A DNA stretch of 31,019 bases, from assembly GCA_934202525.1 (NCBI GenBank), contig CAKPYB010000036.1, positions 1 to 31,019 on the forward strand, in the 5' to 3' direction. Of this stretch, positions 1 through 8,195 are shown piece after piece. Below the pieces are notes generated by a model. It was not told where the DNA came from and did not search any database. It saw only the letters and a list, made by a program, of their open reading frames with translations. Every line of letters starts with the position of its first letter. The stretch's first letter is position 1. Origin of the DNA: an uncultured Prevotella sp. GTDB lineage: Bacteria; Bacteroidota; Bacteroidia; Bacteroidales; Bacteroidaceae. The position numbers were made by a program, and so were the translations under genes.

Positions 1-82
1 GGCGATAGCCAAATGACAAATTAGACCAATCTAAGTCTTTCATAACATCTATATTTTTAATGTTCTACTAATATTTTAGATG

Positions 83-113
83 CAAAAGTACAAAATAATC
101 TATTAATCTGCAA
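83..113 (-). promoter_or_regulatory. Probable promoter for a gene left of the window
   Basis: On the minus strand TACTTTTG (90-83) fits the Bacteroides -7 box TAnnTTTG. A TTG lies 20 bp upstream (113-111), the position of the -33 element. Its gene would lie off the left edge. The rest of 1-226 shows only AT-rich sequence, and 276-355 holds nothing I recognise. Confidence 0.5.
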
Positions 114-226
114 CTCTTTTATAATATTTTTAATGAAAACGTTATCTTTTTATTCATTTCTGCCATTTTGGGGCATCATTTTACCATTTTAGGGGGTTCT
201 TTTATTGTAATTGAGAGATTGTATTT

Positions 227-275
227 CTGAAAAAGAAAAAGCTGCACCCATTCTTCGCGAACAGGATGCAGCTTT
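227..275 (-). terminator. Rho-independent terminator of the MFS-fructokinase unit
   Basis: AAAGCTGCA (238-246) and TGCAGCTTT (267-275) form a perfect 9-bp stem. Read on the minus strand it is followed by a T-rich tract (237-227). It lies about 80 bases after the fructokinase stop codon. Confidence 0.85.
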
Positions 276-355
276 CTAACTAACATTAACTTTAAATCAA
301 CTATTCTTTAAACCTATCATCTTATATTGCTATATACCCAATAGGGGAAGCGGGG

Positions 356-1246
356 TTAATGGGTGTATTCCTCAGGAATCTGAGGCATCGCTCCATTCTG
401 GGTACAAACGTAGGCACTTACCTTTACGGCAAGTTCGTGAGCCTCCTGAATGCACTTTCCCTTCAGGATGCTGGCACAGAATGTACCGGTGAAGCTATCG
501 CCTGCACCTACTGTATCAGCCACCTCAACCTTTGGAGTCTCCTGGAATGACTTCACGCCTGGGGCAAATACATAGCTGCCGTTTACACCGCAGGTCAGCA
601 CGAGCATATCGAGATTGTACTTGCCGAGAATCAACCAGCACTTGTTCTCGATATCCAAACCTGGATAACCGAAGAGACGCCCGATGGTAATCAACTCCTC
701 ATCGTTAATCTTCAAAACGTTGCAGCGCTTCAGGCTCTCGGTAATCACCTCTGGAGTATAGAAGTTCTGACGAAGATTGATGTCGAAAATCTTCAGACAA
801 CCCTCTGGAGTATGGTCGAGGAACTGATAGATGCTCTTGCGGCTTACCTCGCTGCGCTGAGCCAATGAGCCCCAGCATACAGCACCTGCATTGGCAGCAA
901 TTTCCTTGATATCATCGGTGAATGGGATGTTATCCCAAGCCACATTACGCTTGATATCATAAGTAGGAACACCCTCTTCATCAAGCTGCACCTGAACAGT
1001 GCCTGTAGGATAATTCACCACTGGCATTACATACTTCAACTTCTTCTCATCGAGCAGACGAAGAGCGGTATCGCCCAGGGCATCCTTACCCACTGCACTG
1101 ACGGCTACAGAATGCAGACCATGCTGACCAGCGTGGTAAGCGAAGTTGGCAGGAGCACCGCCGAGTTGAGAACCAGTAGGGAGAACATCAAAAAGTATCT
1201 CACCTAAACCTACACAATATTTTGTATTCAAATTCTTTGTTTCCAT
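356..1246 (-). CDS. PfkB-family fructokinase
   Basis: A 296-residue cytoplasmic sugar kinase that most likely phosphorylates fructose released from sucrose or fructan. The N-terminal PfkB signature region (LGGAPANFAYHAG, residues 28-40) and the C-terminal signature DTVGAGD (244-250), with catalytic base Asp250, are both intact, and the length is normal for the family. The ATG at 1246 is followed directly by the first conserved strand (CVGLGEILFD). The gene lies 47 bp downstream of the MFS importer on the same strand and ends in a strong terminator, so the two form one operon. Substrate is inferred from the GH32 and importer context; PfkB kinases for other sugars look similar. In B. thetaiotaomicron a fructokinase and a sugar importer are also paired in the fructan locus. 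Confidence 0.9.
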   Translation of the reverse strand: METKNLNTKYCVGLGEILFDVLPTGSQLGGAPANFAYHAGQHGLHSVAVSAVGKDALGDTALRLLDEKKLKYVMPVVNYPTGTVQVQLDEEGVPTYDIKRNVAWDNIPFTDDIKEIAANAGAVCWGSLAQRSEVSRKSIYQFLDHTPEGCLKIFDINLRQNFYTPEVITESLKRCNVLKINDEELITIGRLFGYPGLDIENKCWLILGKYNLDMLVLTCGVNGSYVFAPGVKSFQETPKVEVADTVGAGDSFTGTFCASILKGKCIQEAHELAVKVSAYVCTQNGAMPQIPEEYTH

Positions 1247-1293
1247 AATTACACCTTATTATATACGATATAAACGATTGCGGATGATTTATA

Positions 1294-2445
1294 TTATAAC
1301 TTGCGGATATAAGTGAAGAGATAAACAACTCCTATAGCCATGACTGCCACAGCACCTACCTGACCGATGGCATCGCTGGCGAATCCCATAATCAATGGGA
1401 AAACGGTACCGCCGAAGAGTCCCATGATCATCAATCCACTCACCTCGTTCTTCTTGTCAGGCATGGCAAGCAGAGCCTGAGAGAAAATCATGGAGAATAC
1501 GTTAGAGTTGCCATATCCCACCAGGGCGATGGCGATATAGAGCATCGTCTTGCTCTCTCCTACCCACATGCCTACCATACTCAGAGCCATCATCACAACG
1601 CTGATGACGAAGAAAGTGCGGGTCTTCATCATACGGAGGAAGGCTGTACCGGTGAAACATCCGATGGTACGGAAGATGAAGTAGAGCGATGTGGCGAAGG
1701 CTGCATCATTCAGGCTCCATCCAAGACGCTCCATCAGAATCTTAGGAGCTGTGGTGTTGGTACCCACATCGATGCCCACATGGCACATGATACCGATGAA
1801 GGAAAGCAGCACGATTGGTTTGCCGAGCAACTTGAAGCACTCGCCAAAACCGGAAGCGTTACCTGCGTCCTTCTCCTCCTCGATAGGCGTACCAGCCAGG
1901 AAGAAGGTAGCAGCAATTCCGATAACCATATAGATTGGGAAGAGGATTCTCCAGCCCAAACCGAAGGTTGGAATGCTTGCCATGGCACCCCACATGGCGA
2001 TGTATGGAGCCAGGAAGGAAGCGATGGCCTTGACGAACTGACCGAAGGTCAAAGTAGAAGCTAGATTCTTACCTGATGTTACCACAGAAACCAGCGGGTT
2101 CAGGGAAGTCTGCATCAAGGCATTTCCGATGCCGAGCAAAGAGAACGACACGAGCATCAACTCGAAGTTTTCGCCAAAGATGGGCAAAAGGAGGGAGATA
2201 ACGGTAACGAGCAAAGACAGGAGTACTGTCTTCTTTCTACCTATCTTATTCATCAGGATTCCCGTAGGAACCGAGAAGATGAGAAACCAGAAGAATACCA
2301 GGGATGGAAACAGATTGGCTGTTGCATCATTGAGGTTGAGATCTTCCTTTACGTAGTTGGAGGCGATACCTACCAAATCTACAAATCCCATGGCGAAGAA
2401 ACAGAGCATCACCGGGATGATTGATAATTTTGACGACTTATTCAT
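1294..2445 (-). CDS. MFS monosaccharide importer (FHS/FucP-like)
   Basis: A 383-residue inner-membrane protein with about 12 hydrophobic segments. The loop after helix 2 has the MFS-type GRKKT motif (MNKIGRKKTVLL), and the protein resembles the FucP-type sugar:H+ symporters of Bacteroidota. It most likely imports fructose and/or glucose made by the periplasmic GH32 enzyme. It is first in a two-gene operon with fructokinase, and its promoter shares leader and upstream elements with the GH32 and outer-membrane genes, which supports a role in the same pathway. The start at 2445 fits the leader, which lies between the -7 box (2487-2480) and the ATG. The exact sugar cannot be read from the sequence. 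Confidence 0.85.
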   Translation of the reverse strand: MNKSSKLSIIPVMLCFFAMGFVDLVGIASNYVKEDLNLNDATANLFPSLVFFWFLIFSVPTGILMNKIGRKKTVLLSLLVTVISLLLPIFGENFELMLVSFSLLGIGNALMQTSLNPLVSVVTSGKNLASTLTFGQFVKAIASFLAPYIAMWGAMASIPTFGLGWRILFPIYMVIGIAATFFLAGTPIEEEKDAGNASGFGECFKLLGKPIVLLSFIGIMCHVGIDVGTNTTAPKILMERLGWSLNDAAFATSLYFIFRTIGCFTGTAFLRMMKTRTFFVISVVMMALSMVGMWVGESKTMLYIAIALVGYGNSNVFSMIFSQALLAMPDKKNEVSGLMIMGLFGGTVFPLIMGFASDAIGQVGAVAVMAIGVVYLFTYIRKL

Positions 2446-2446
2446 A

Positions 2447-2554
2447 ATTGTTAGCGTTATTGTTTCTAATTTTCTGCTGCAAAGGTAGCGACAAACGGTA
2501 TATTATATCATAAAATATCGTTCATCGTCTACCATTTTTGTTGCATTGTTACAT
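2447..2554 (-). promoter_or_regulatory. Promoter, leader and putative operator of the MFS-fructokinase operon
   Basis: The -7 box is TACCTTTG (2487-2480). The leader contains AAACAATAACGCTAACAA (2466-2449), shared with the GH32 and outer-membrane genes. Upstream, plus-strand TTCATC starts 34 bp from the -7 box edge (2521) and CATTGTTACAT starts 57 bp from it (2544). Both distances are identical at the other two promoters. Farther out, TAACACT and AGTGTTA form a 7-bp hairpin (about 2558-2583) of unknown role. Confidence 0.65.
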
Positions 2555-2623
2555 CAGTAACACTCTTAGAAACAATAGTGTTATAGAAATCATCAAAATA
2601 AAAAGTCCTAAGACATCATAAGA

Positions 2624-4390
2624 TTATACTTCTTCCATCCGTTTAAGTTCCCACCCCTCAAACTGCATGATGATGAGATGGAGTTTTGTACCTTGGCGCA
2701 AAGCCTCAACCCTTGGAGCCTCAGCATATCGATGAATCTGTTCTACTGCCTCACGCCACTGTTTCTCTGCCTTGGTCATCGGCTTGCCATCGTCCGTAAA
2801 CTCACCTTCAACTATCGCAGAGAAATCTTTCTTAGAAAGCACCTTCAATTCCAGAATGTAGCTATGCTGACTGGCATAATGGGTAAGGTCTGGCAAAAGG
2901 AAGAAATCACAATAGCCATGATTCAACTCCAACTCTGGAGCCGTGATATAATAATCATTCAGATTCAGATAAGCCATGAAGAATCCCTGCAGGTTTCGCT
3001 CTGCCTCAATGCCATCACGCACCGATGAAACCTTGGCATAGGCATCCGCCATGAAGCGCAATCCTTCTTCCCACTTACCATCGTAAGCCATGTCATAATA
3101 GTAATCGGTGAGCTGGTTGACATCCACATAAGCCTTTGCCTGATACTCCTCTTCCAGATAACCATAATACTGCTTGCGGACATTATTGTTCGGAATGCCC
3201 AGAATGAGCTTGGAGCCACGAGTTCCCTTGATCGTCAACATGCCATAATAGAACAGAAGACTTGGGAATATCTCTGCCTTTGGAATCTGATACGCAGAAA
3301 ATGACTCATAAAGCTGGGTAACAATCTGCTCCTCTTCTGCTATCTTGCGGATGATGCCCTTACGCTCTCCATCCAGCTTGTCAAACTGCAACAGTTTCTT
3401 CATCTTGCCGTAATCGGTACGGGTATTCGGGTCTATCATCTCACGAGGAGAACATCCGTAATCCATATAATTGCGAAGGTAATAAAGAACCATATCACAA
3501 TTAAACATACGAGTTTTCTTCTTCAATGCCTCTTCTGCAAAGCAATAATTGTCATACCATGGCTTCATATCATTGACGATGGCATCAATATCACTATCAG
3601 CAGGAATACTTCCATGCTCCTTATAATAGGTAAACATCTCCACCACATCGGTGGTAGAGAAGCCCAGCATCTCATCAAACTCTGGCTTGATAGAAATATT
3701 CCAACCTATATTGAATCCACTCGTTACATCATCCAGGGTTACAGGGCTCACACCCATCATGAAGATACGCTCAAAATTACCCTTGAACTTCTTGAAGACA
3801 TCACGATAAAATCCATCGGCATGAGTAATTGCATGATACACTTTCTCACCACGTTCATTGAGAATGACATTCGTGAAGTTGTCATACTCATCGATAATGA
3901 GATACAGATGATACTTGTGCGCCTTGGCTGCCTTGAATATCAGTTCCATCTTTTCCTCGAAATCTTCCTGCGCCAGGATTTCTTCCATCTCTGCCTGATA
4001 ATATTCTGAGTATTGACGGACAAAAGCATCGAGGTTGATGCTGAGATAAGAATTAAACTTAGTCTCAAGCTTATCGATATTACCCGTAATCTGGGAGAAA
4101 TCGAGGAACAGCACCTGATACTTACCCTGCAAAGGAGTAGGATGCTGTCCTATCCACAGATTTCCAAAAAGACTCTGGAACTTATGGCTCTGCGCACAGT
4201 CATAGTAAGAATAGAGCATACTCAAGAATATGCTCTTACCAAAACGACGAGGACGGATGAAGAAGAGATTGCGAGGCTGCTTCTCCAACTCTGGGATAAA
4301 CATCGTCTTATCCACATAATATAGATTCTGCTCTATTACCGTAGCAAAATCTGCCACCCCATAAGGTAGTAGTTTTACTTGCTGTTCCAT
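2624..4390 (-). CDS. AAA-ATPase-like / PD-(D/E)XK nuclease-fold protein (copy 1)
   Basis: A 588-residue cytoplasmic protein of the family annotated as AAA-ATPase_like with a C-terminal PDDEXK_9 (DUF1703) domain. The N-terminal nucleotide-binding region has RPRRFGKS (residues 46-53) as its P-loop and LIIDEYDNF (about 164-172) as the Walker B-like strand. The C-terminal segment with GYCDFFLLP and YILELKV supplies the D...ExK pattern of the restriction-endonuclease fold. Its function is not known; the family is highly expanded in Bacteroidota. It is closely related along its whole length to the protein at 11976-13736. It has its own -7 box (4430-4423) and sits between two units of the sugar locus without an obvious metabolic link. 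Confidence 0.85.
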   Translation of the reverse strand: MEQQVKLLPYGVADFATVIEQNLYYVDKTMFIPELEKQPRNLFFIRPRRFGKSIFLSMLYSYYDCAQSHKFQSLFGNLWIGQHPTPLQGKYQVLFLDFSQITGNIDKLETKFNSYLSINLDAFVRQYSEYYQAEMEEILAQEDFEEKMELIFKAAKAHKYHLYLIIDEYDNFTNVILNERGEKVYHAITHADGFYRDVFKKFKGNFERIFMMGVSPVTLDDVTSGFNIGWNISIKPEFDEMLGFSTTDVVEMFTYYKEHGSIPADSDIDAIVNDMKPWYDNYCFAEEALKKKTRMFNCDMVLYYLRNYMDYGCSPREMIDPNTRTDYGKMKKLLQFDKLDGERKGIIRKIAEEEQIVTQLYESFSAYQIPKAEIFPSLLFYYGMLTIKGTRGSKLILGIPNNNVRKQYYGYLEEEYQAKAYVDVNQLTDYYYDMAYDGKWEEGLRFMADAYAKVSSVRDGIEAERNLQGFFMAYLNLNDYYITAPELELNHGYCDFFLLPDLTHYASQHSYILELKVLSKKDFSAIVEGEFTDDGKPMTKAEKQWREAVEQIHRYAEAPRVEALRQGTKLHLIIMQFEGWELKRMEEV

Positions 4391-4422
4391 GATAATCTAT
4401 CTTTAAAAACACTATCTGTGTG

Positions 4423-4430
4423 CAAAGATA
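4423..4430 (-). promoter_or_regulatory. -7 box of AAA-ATPase-like copy 1
   Basis: TATCTTTG on the minus strand, 33 bp upstream of the ATG, fits TAnnTTTG. No convincing -33 TTTG is visible. Confidence 0.6.
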
Positions 4431-4431
4431 G

Positions 4432-4480
4432 CATAAAAAAACGAAAAAGCCACAGTTTGCGTTTACAAATTGCGGCTTTT
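4432..4480 (-). terminator. Rho-independent terminator after GH32
   Basis: AAAAGCC (4445-4451) pairs with GGCTTTT (4474-4480), and the inner CAGTTTG/CAAATTG extends the stem. On the minus strand it runs into a T-rich tract (4443-4432). It is 36 bases past the GH32 stop. Confidence 0.8.
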
Positions 4481-4515
4481 ATTATATTTTATCCGAAACA
4501 CACGATTTTACGTGA

Positions 4516-6423
4516 TTACAAACCAAGCTTATGAACCTTCAGGTTCTTGAACTCAGCCTTGCCATCCTGGGTATAGAGCTTTACATTCTCGTATGGAGCT
4601 ACAGGGAAGACGAGGTTGGTCATGGCGATGCGACCGCCATCTACGAAAAGCTCTACAGATGACTTATCTACGAAAATATCAACATGATAGGTCTTCTTGC
4701 CATCCTCGCAAAGACTCAATGGAGCCCAGGTAGCCAGAGCGAAATCGTTTTTGTAGTTGATGGAGTTGGTGATGCGGGCAGGCTCCTTGCCTTCTGCAGC
4801 ACGCTGCTTGTCCCAAGCCAACTCGATATCGTGAGGAACTGCCTGCTTGCCAAAATCGGTCAAACCGCTCTCTGTTCTATCCATAACCACCTTGCCCTGC
4901 TTCATATCGAAATAAATCAGGGTACGCTCACGCTTGTTGTTTGAAATCTCGATACCTGCAATGCCGTTGGCATCTGGAGTTACATCGGCCTCGATCTCGA
5001 AGGCACCCTCCATATTGGCTGCAACACCCTTCAGATCCTTGGCATCAGCAACAGAAGCATCAGCCAGACTCTTGGTATCCTTTCTCAAGGCATAAACCTC
5101 AGGAGCTACATCCTCAGAAATATAGTACTTGCCATTCTTTTCGTAGAGTTTCAACTCTCTTGGCAAACCGTTGGCACCACGATTCTGCTTAAACGGAGTG
5201 AGGTTGGCATACTGCCAGTTGCTCATCCAGGTGATTCCCAATACTCGGTCGCCAGTGTTGGAGAAGGTAACGGTGGCGTAATGATCCTTACCCCAGTCGA
5301 GCCACTTCACATCGTGGGCATCAGGACAAGTAAACTTCTTGCCATCGAAATCGCCTACGAAATACTCGGTAGCGCTGCCACCAAACCAGCAGCCTGGGTT
5401 GATATTCATCGTCATCACCCACTTCATCTTCTTCTTATCACCATTTACAGGCAACTGGAAGAAGTCTGGGCACTCATACTGACATGGCTGCTGACCCAAG
5501 CCCTTACCAAAGGCACTCACGTAAGTCCATTTCTTGAGATTCTTTGACTTGTAGAAGCGGGTCTCTTTATCAGCAGAAACAATCATATACCAGCAATTTC
5601 CCTTCTCATACCAGAACACCTTAGGGTCACGGAAGTCCTTCAAGCCATCGAATGGAGTCAACACTGGGTTGCCCTCGTACTTAGTGAAGGTACGGCCATT
5701 GTCGTTGCTGTAGGCGATGCACTGCACCTCATCGTGGTTCACGCTGTTGTTGGTGTAGATAGCGATGATGGCATTCTTGCCAAAACCAGCAGTATTCTTC
5801 TTATCCACAACCGAACTACCAGAGAAGATATGACCTACAGGGTCGCGGGCGATGGCTGGATCGAGGTGTTCCCAATGAACGAGGTCCTTGCTTACGGCAT
5901 GTCCCCAGTGCATATTGCCCCATTTGCTTCCGTATGGGTTATACTGGAAGTAGAGATGATACTCACCATCCTTATACACCATACCATTAGGGTCGTTCAT
6001 CCAACCGTAGAGCGGAGTAAAATGATAAGATGGACGATAGTAATCGGTGTTGGTGGTATCGAATGTATCGCTGAGCTTCATCAGATTAAGAGCCAACGCA
6101 TCTTTCTTCAGACCGAGAATCTTGACGGTAGCAGTCTTACCCTTGCCCAAAGCAAATGGCACGAAGTAATCAGAACCATTCTGTGCCAGGCGAACGTCCA
6201 TCCAGGTATCATCCTTAGAACCTGTATCGAGCAAAACCTGAGCCTCATCCTTCTCTTCCTGGATAGGGAGAAGAAGATACTTGGTAGGATTCTCAACCTT
6301 GATGATAGTAGTATCACCCTTGTGTTCGATGTTCATCTTCTGTGCAAAGGCAGAAGTTGCAGCTGATGCCATCAACATGAGGCAGGCAGCCTTTGTAATC
6401 ATTGAATTGGATTTCATGATCAT
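4516..6423 (-). CDS. Secreted GH32 fructanase/invertase
   Basis: A 635-residue glycoside hydrolase family 32 enzyme that hydrolyses terminal beta-fructosides (sucrose, levan or inulin). The N-terminus is a signal peptide ending AFAQ (about residue 28) with no lipobox, so it is probably periplasmic or released. Residues about 30-125 form an extra N-terminal domain resembling the DUF4980 region of Bacteroides GH32 proteins. The catalytic five-bladed propeller follows: WMNDPNG (141-147, nucleophile Asp144), FRDP (264-267, stabiliser Asp266) and YECPD (316-320, acid/base Glu317). The C-terminal beta-sandwich contains SVELFVDGG. All catalytic residues are present. Endo/exo mode and linkage specificity cannot be decided from sequence. 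ATG at 6423 or 6417 are both possible starts. Confidence 0.93.
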   Translation of the reverse strand: MIMKSNSMITKAACLMLMASAATSAFAQKMNIEHKGDTTIIKVENPTKYLLLPIQEEKDEAQVLLDTGSKDDTWMDVRLAQNGSDYFVPFALGKGKTATVKILGLKKDALALNLMKLSDTFDTTNTDYYRPSYHFTPLYGWMNDPNGMVYKDGEYHLYFQYNPYGSKWGNMHWGHAVSKDLVHWEHLDPAIARDPVGHIFSGSSVVDKKNTAGFGKNAIIAIYTNNSVNHDEVQCIAYSNDNGRTFTKYEGNPVLTPFDGLKDFRDPKVFWYEKGNCWYMIVSADKETRFYKSKNLKKWTYVSAFGKGLGQQPCQYECPDFFQLPVNGDKKKMKWVMTMNINPGCWFGGSATEYFVGDFDGKKFTCPDAHDVKWLDWGKDHYATVTFSNTGDRVLGITWMSNWQYANLTPFKQNRGANGLPRELKLYEKNGKYYISEDVAPEVYALRKDTKSLADASVADAKDLKGVAANMEGAFEIEADVTPDANGIAGIEISNNKRERTLIYFDMKQGKVVMDRTESGLTDFGKQAVPHDIELAWDKQRAAEGKEPARITNSINYKNDFALATWAPLSLCEDGKKTYHVDIFVDKSSVELFVDGGRIAMTNLVFPVAPYENVKLYTQDGKAEFKNLKVHKLGL

Positions 6424-6433
6424 TTCTTTTTTA

Positions 6434-6559
6434 AATTGTTAGCGTTATTGTTTAAATCTGCTGCAAAGGTAAGGATAAAGCAGGAATTATCATATCAATT
6501 TCGTTTCATCCTATACAAAAAATCGTTCATGCAACATCTTTTATAGTGCATGAACGATT
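6434..6559 (-). promoter_or_regulatory. Promoter, leader and putative operator of GH32
   Basis: The -7 box is TACCTTTG (6471-6464), and the leader word AAACAATAACGCTAACAA (6453-6436) matches the MFS and outer-membrane genes. On the plus strand TTCATC starts 34 bp (6505) and CATGCAACAT 57 bp (6528) from the -7 edge. A perfect 13-bp inverted repeat (6521-6533 and 6547-6559) overlaps the distal block. Confidence 0.65.
6514..6559 (-). terminator. Hairpin with T tract after the AAA/DUF4143 gene
   Basis: AATCGTTCATGCA (6521-6533) and TGCATGAACGATT (6547-6559) are exact complements around a 13-nt loop. The minus strand continues into TTTTTTG, and the hairpin lies about 60 bases after the stop at 6619, so it can work as an intrinsic terminator. 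It also overlaps the putative GH32 operator; both roles are possible. Confidence 0.7.
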
Positions 6560-6618
6560 CTTTTCCTCATTTGTATTTTACACGTCACGCTGCAAATATA
6601 CATATTTTCACTAGTGTC

Positions 6619-7962
6619 TCATACAAACACAGAATCCAAGAACTCCTGCAAACTTCCAGCATAATAGAAAGGGATATTATATAAGGTAAAGACCTTGCCA
6701 TTCTGCGTGGTGACAACATCCGAATTCATCGGACCATTCCAAAGGCGCAAAGCTATCTTTTCCTTCGACTCATCCATGAAAAGATGCAAGGAACGAAGCT
6801 TGGCATTATCACCAGTCTTTACTTCTATCGGAAGAAGATGTGACTTATAACGTATCAAGAAGTCAACCTCCGCCTGGGAGTTCTTAGCATCACGCACCCA
6901 AAACATTCGCTTCTCTCCAAATGTAAAAGATGAGCCCAGCAACTCCTGCCCAACAATATGCTCGGCAATATCACCATTCCACAGCTCATTGGTATCCTTA
7001 CTAAACAACAACTCCTCCTGCATACCTGCCACATAGTTCACCAAGCCAGTGTCAAGCCACAATAGCTTTGGACTTTTCTTCAAATCGGGAAATATCGGGA
7101 AGGAGGCTGACATCTGAGGATATACCAATTCCAACAACAGCGTTTTCTCCAAAGTTCTGAACGCATTCCCCACATCAGCTGCCTTGAAAGAAGAACTCGT
7201 AAACTTGGCAAACTGGATGCGATGACCAGCTGCAGCCCATCCGTAATTTAAGATATATCTGATGGCATCCTGTTCCTTGGGCTTGCTGGCATATTTCTCC
7301 ACATCATCACGATAACCTGAAAGCAAGGAATTAAAGACACCATTCAGCTTAACAATATCCTTATACTTAGCATAATTTGCCACTGCCTCAGGCAATCCAC
7401 CTACTATCATGTATTTTTTGAATAAGTCCATGACATTCGAGTGCAAAGAAGCTGGCAGAGATAACTTCTCTATACTATCAGCTGTAGCCTCTTGACCTAT
7501 GGCACGAAGAAACTCCACAAAAGTACAAGGATGCAAAGCCATATATTCTACCCTACCCACTGGGAAAGAGATATGCCGCCCCATCAAGCTCTCCAATAAA
7601 GAGCCAGCCGCTATCACAAAAATGTCGGGACGCTTTTCATAAAAGTATCGCAAAGCCTGCACTGCCTTTGGCTCGTTTTGTATCTCATCGATAAAAATCA
7701 ATGTGCGCTTATTGGAATCTTGCGGCACATTCGCCTTGAAAAATATACCTGCCAACAAATCATCAAAAGAGTAATCGGCAGCAAAAAGCTCTGCATTTTC
7801 ATTTTCCTCTAAGTTCAGATAAATATAGACATCAAACTCCTTGGCAAACAACTTTACCAAAGTTGTCTTACCTACCTGTCTAGCCCCACGCAGAACCAAG
7901 GGTTTGCGCTCTTCTCTGTTCGCCCATTGGCGCAGATAATTGATTGCTGTTCGTGTAAACAT
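6619..7962 (-). CDS. AAA ATPase with C-terminal DUF4143 domain
   Basis: A 447-residue protein of the AAA_14/DUF4143 family. The Walker A motif is GARQVGKTT (about residues 26-34) and Walker B is LIFIDEIQN (88-96). The C-terminal half contains AEVDFLIRY and LLPIEVKTG, the D...ExK pattern seen in DUF4143 proteins. Cellular function is unknown. The reading frame continues to a TTG at 7989, but that TTG lies inside the -7 box (TATCTTTG, 7994-7987), so it cannot be in the transcript; the ATG at 7962 is the credible start. Upstream are four copies of a 33-bp-spaced repeat. The gene separates GH32 from the outer-membrane protein of the sugar locus. Confidence 0.85.
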   Translation of the reverse strand: MFTRTAINYLRQWANREERKPLVLRGARQVGKTTLVKLFAKEFDVYIYLNLEENENAELFAADYSFDDLLAGIFFKANVPQDSNKRTLIFIDEIQNEPKAVQALRYFYEKRPDIFVIAAGSLLESLMGRHISFPVGRVEYMALHPCTFVEFLRAIGQEATADSIEKLSLPASLHSNVMDLFKKYMIVGGLPEAVANYAKYKDIVKLNGVFNSLLSGYRDDVEKYASKPKEQDAIRYILNYGWAAAGHRIQFAKFTSSSFKAADVGNAFRTLEKTLLLELVYPQMSASFPIFPDLKKSPKLLWLDTGLVNYVAGMQEELLFSKDTNELWNGDIAEHIVGQELLGSSFTFGEKRMFWVRDAKNSQAEVDFLIRYKSHLLPIEVKTGDNAKLRSLHLFMDESKEKIALRLWNGPMNSDVVTTQNGKVFTLYNIPFYYAGSLQEFLDSVFV

Positions 7963-7986
7963 ATCTAATCCATTTAAAATCAAGTG

Positions 7987-8016
7987 CAAAGATACAACTT
8001 TATTTTCATTTCCAAA
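7987..8016 (-). promoter_or_regulatory. Promoter of the AAA/DUF4143 gene
   Basis: TATCTTTG (7994-7987) is the -7 box. TTTG (8016-8013), 18 bp upstream, serves as the -33 element and is part of the innermost copy of the 33-bp repeat. Confidence 0.7.
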
Positions 8017-8120
8017 TCAAAGATCGCATATTTTTTATTCATTTCCAAACCAAAAACCAATAATTTCTTGTGCATTTCCAAACCAAAAGCCATATTTTTC
8101 CAATCATTTCCAAACCAAAA
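8007..8120 (-). repeat. Four direct repeats with 33-bp period upstream of an ATPase promoter
   Basis: CATTTCCAAACCAAAA (plus strand) begins at 8007 (variant with AATC), 8040, 8073 and 8105, giving spacings of 33, 33 and 32 bp, about three helical turns. Minus-strand reading is TTTTGGTTTGGAAATG. The copy nearest the gene supplies the -33 TTTG. Sequence between copies is not conserved. Confidence 0.85.
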
Positions 8121-8123
8121 ACA

Positions 8124-8162
8124 AGAAAAAGGCAGCACTATACATTATTATATAGTACTGCC
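8124..8162 (-). terminator. Terminator after the outer-membrane receptor gene
   Basis: GGCAG-ACTATA (8131-8142) pairs with TATAGT-CTGCC (8151-8162) with one mismatch, and the minus strand continues with TTTTTCTTG. It lies about 34 bases past the stop at 8196. Confidence 0.75.
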
Positions 8163-8195
8163 TTATCTTATTATGTTTTATTATGTTTGAACTAA

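Noticed and set aside
2624..4390. Restriction-modification or anti-phage system
   Set aside because: The PD-(D/E)XK fold alone does not show this; no methyltransferase or known defence partner is adjacent, so function is left open.
7940..8155. Plus-strand 71-residue frame with repeated SFPNQK words
   Set aside because: The 11-residue protein repeat is only the 33-bp promoter repeat read as codons; the frame overlaps the ATPase promoter and has no start context or promoter of its own.
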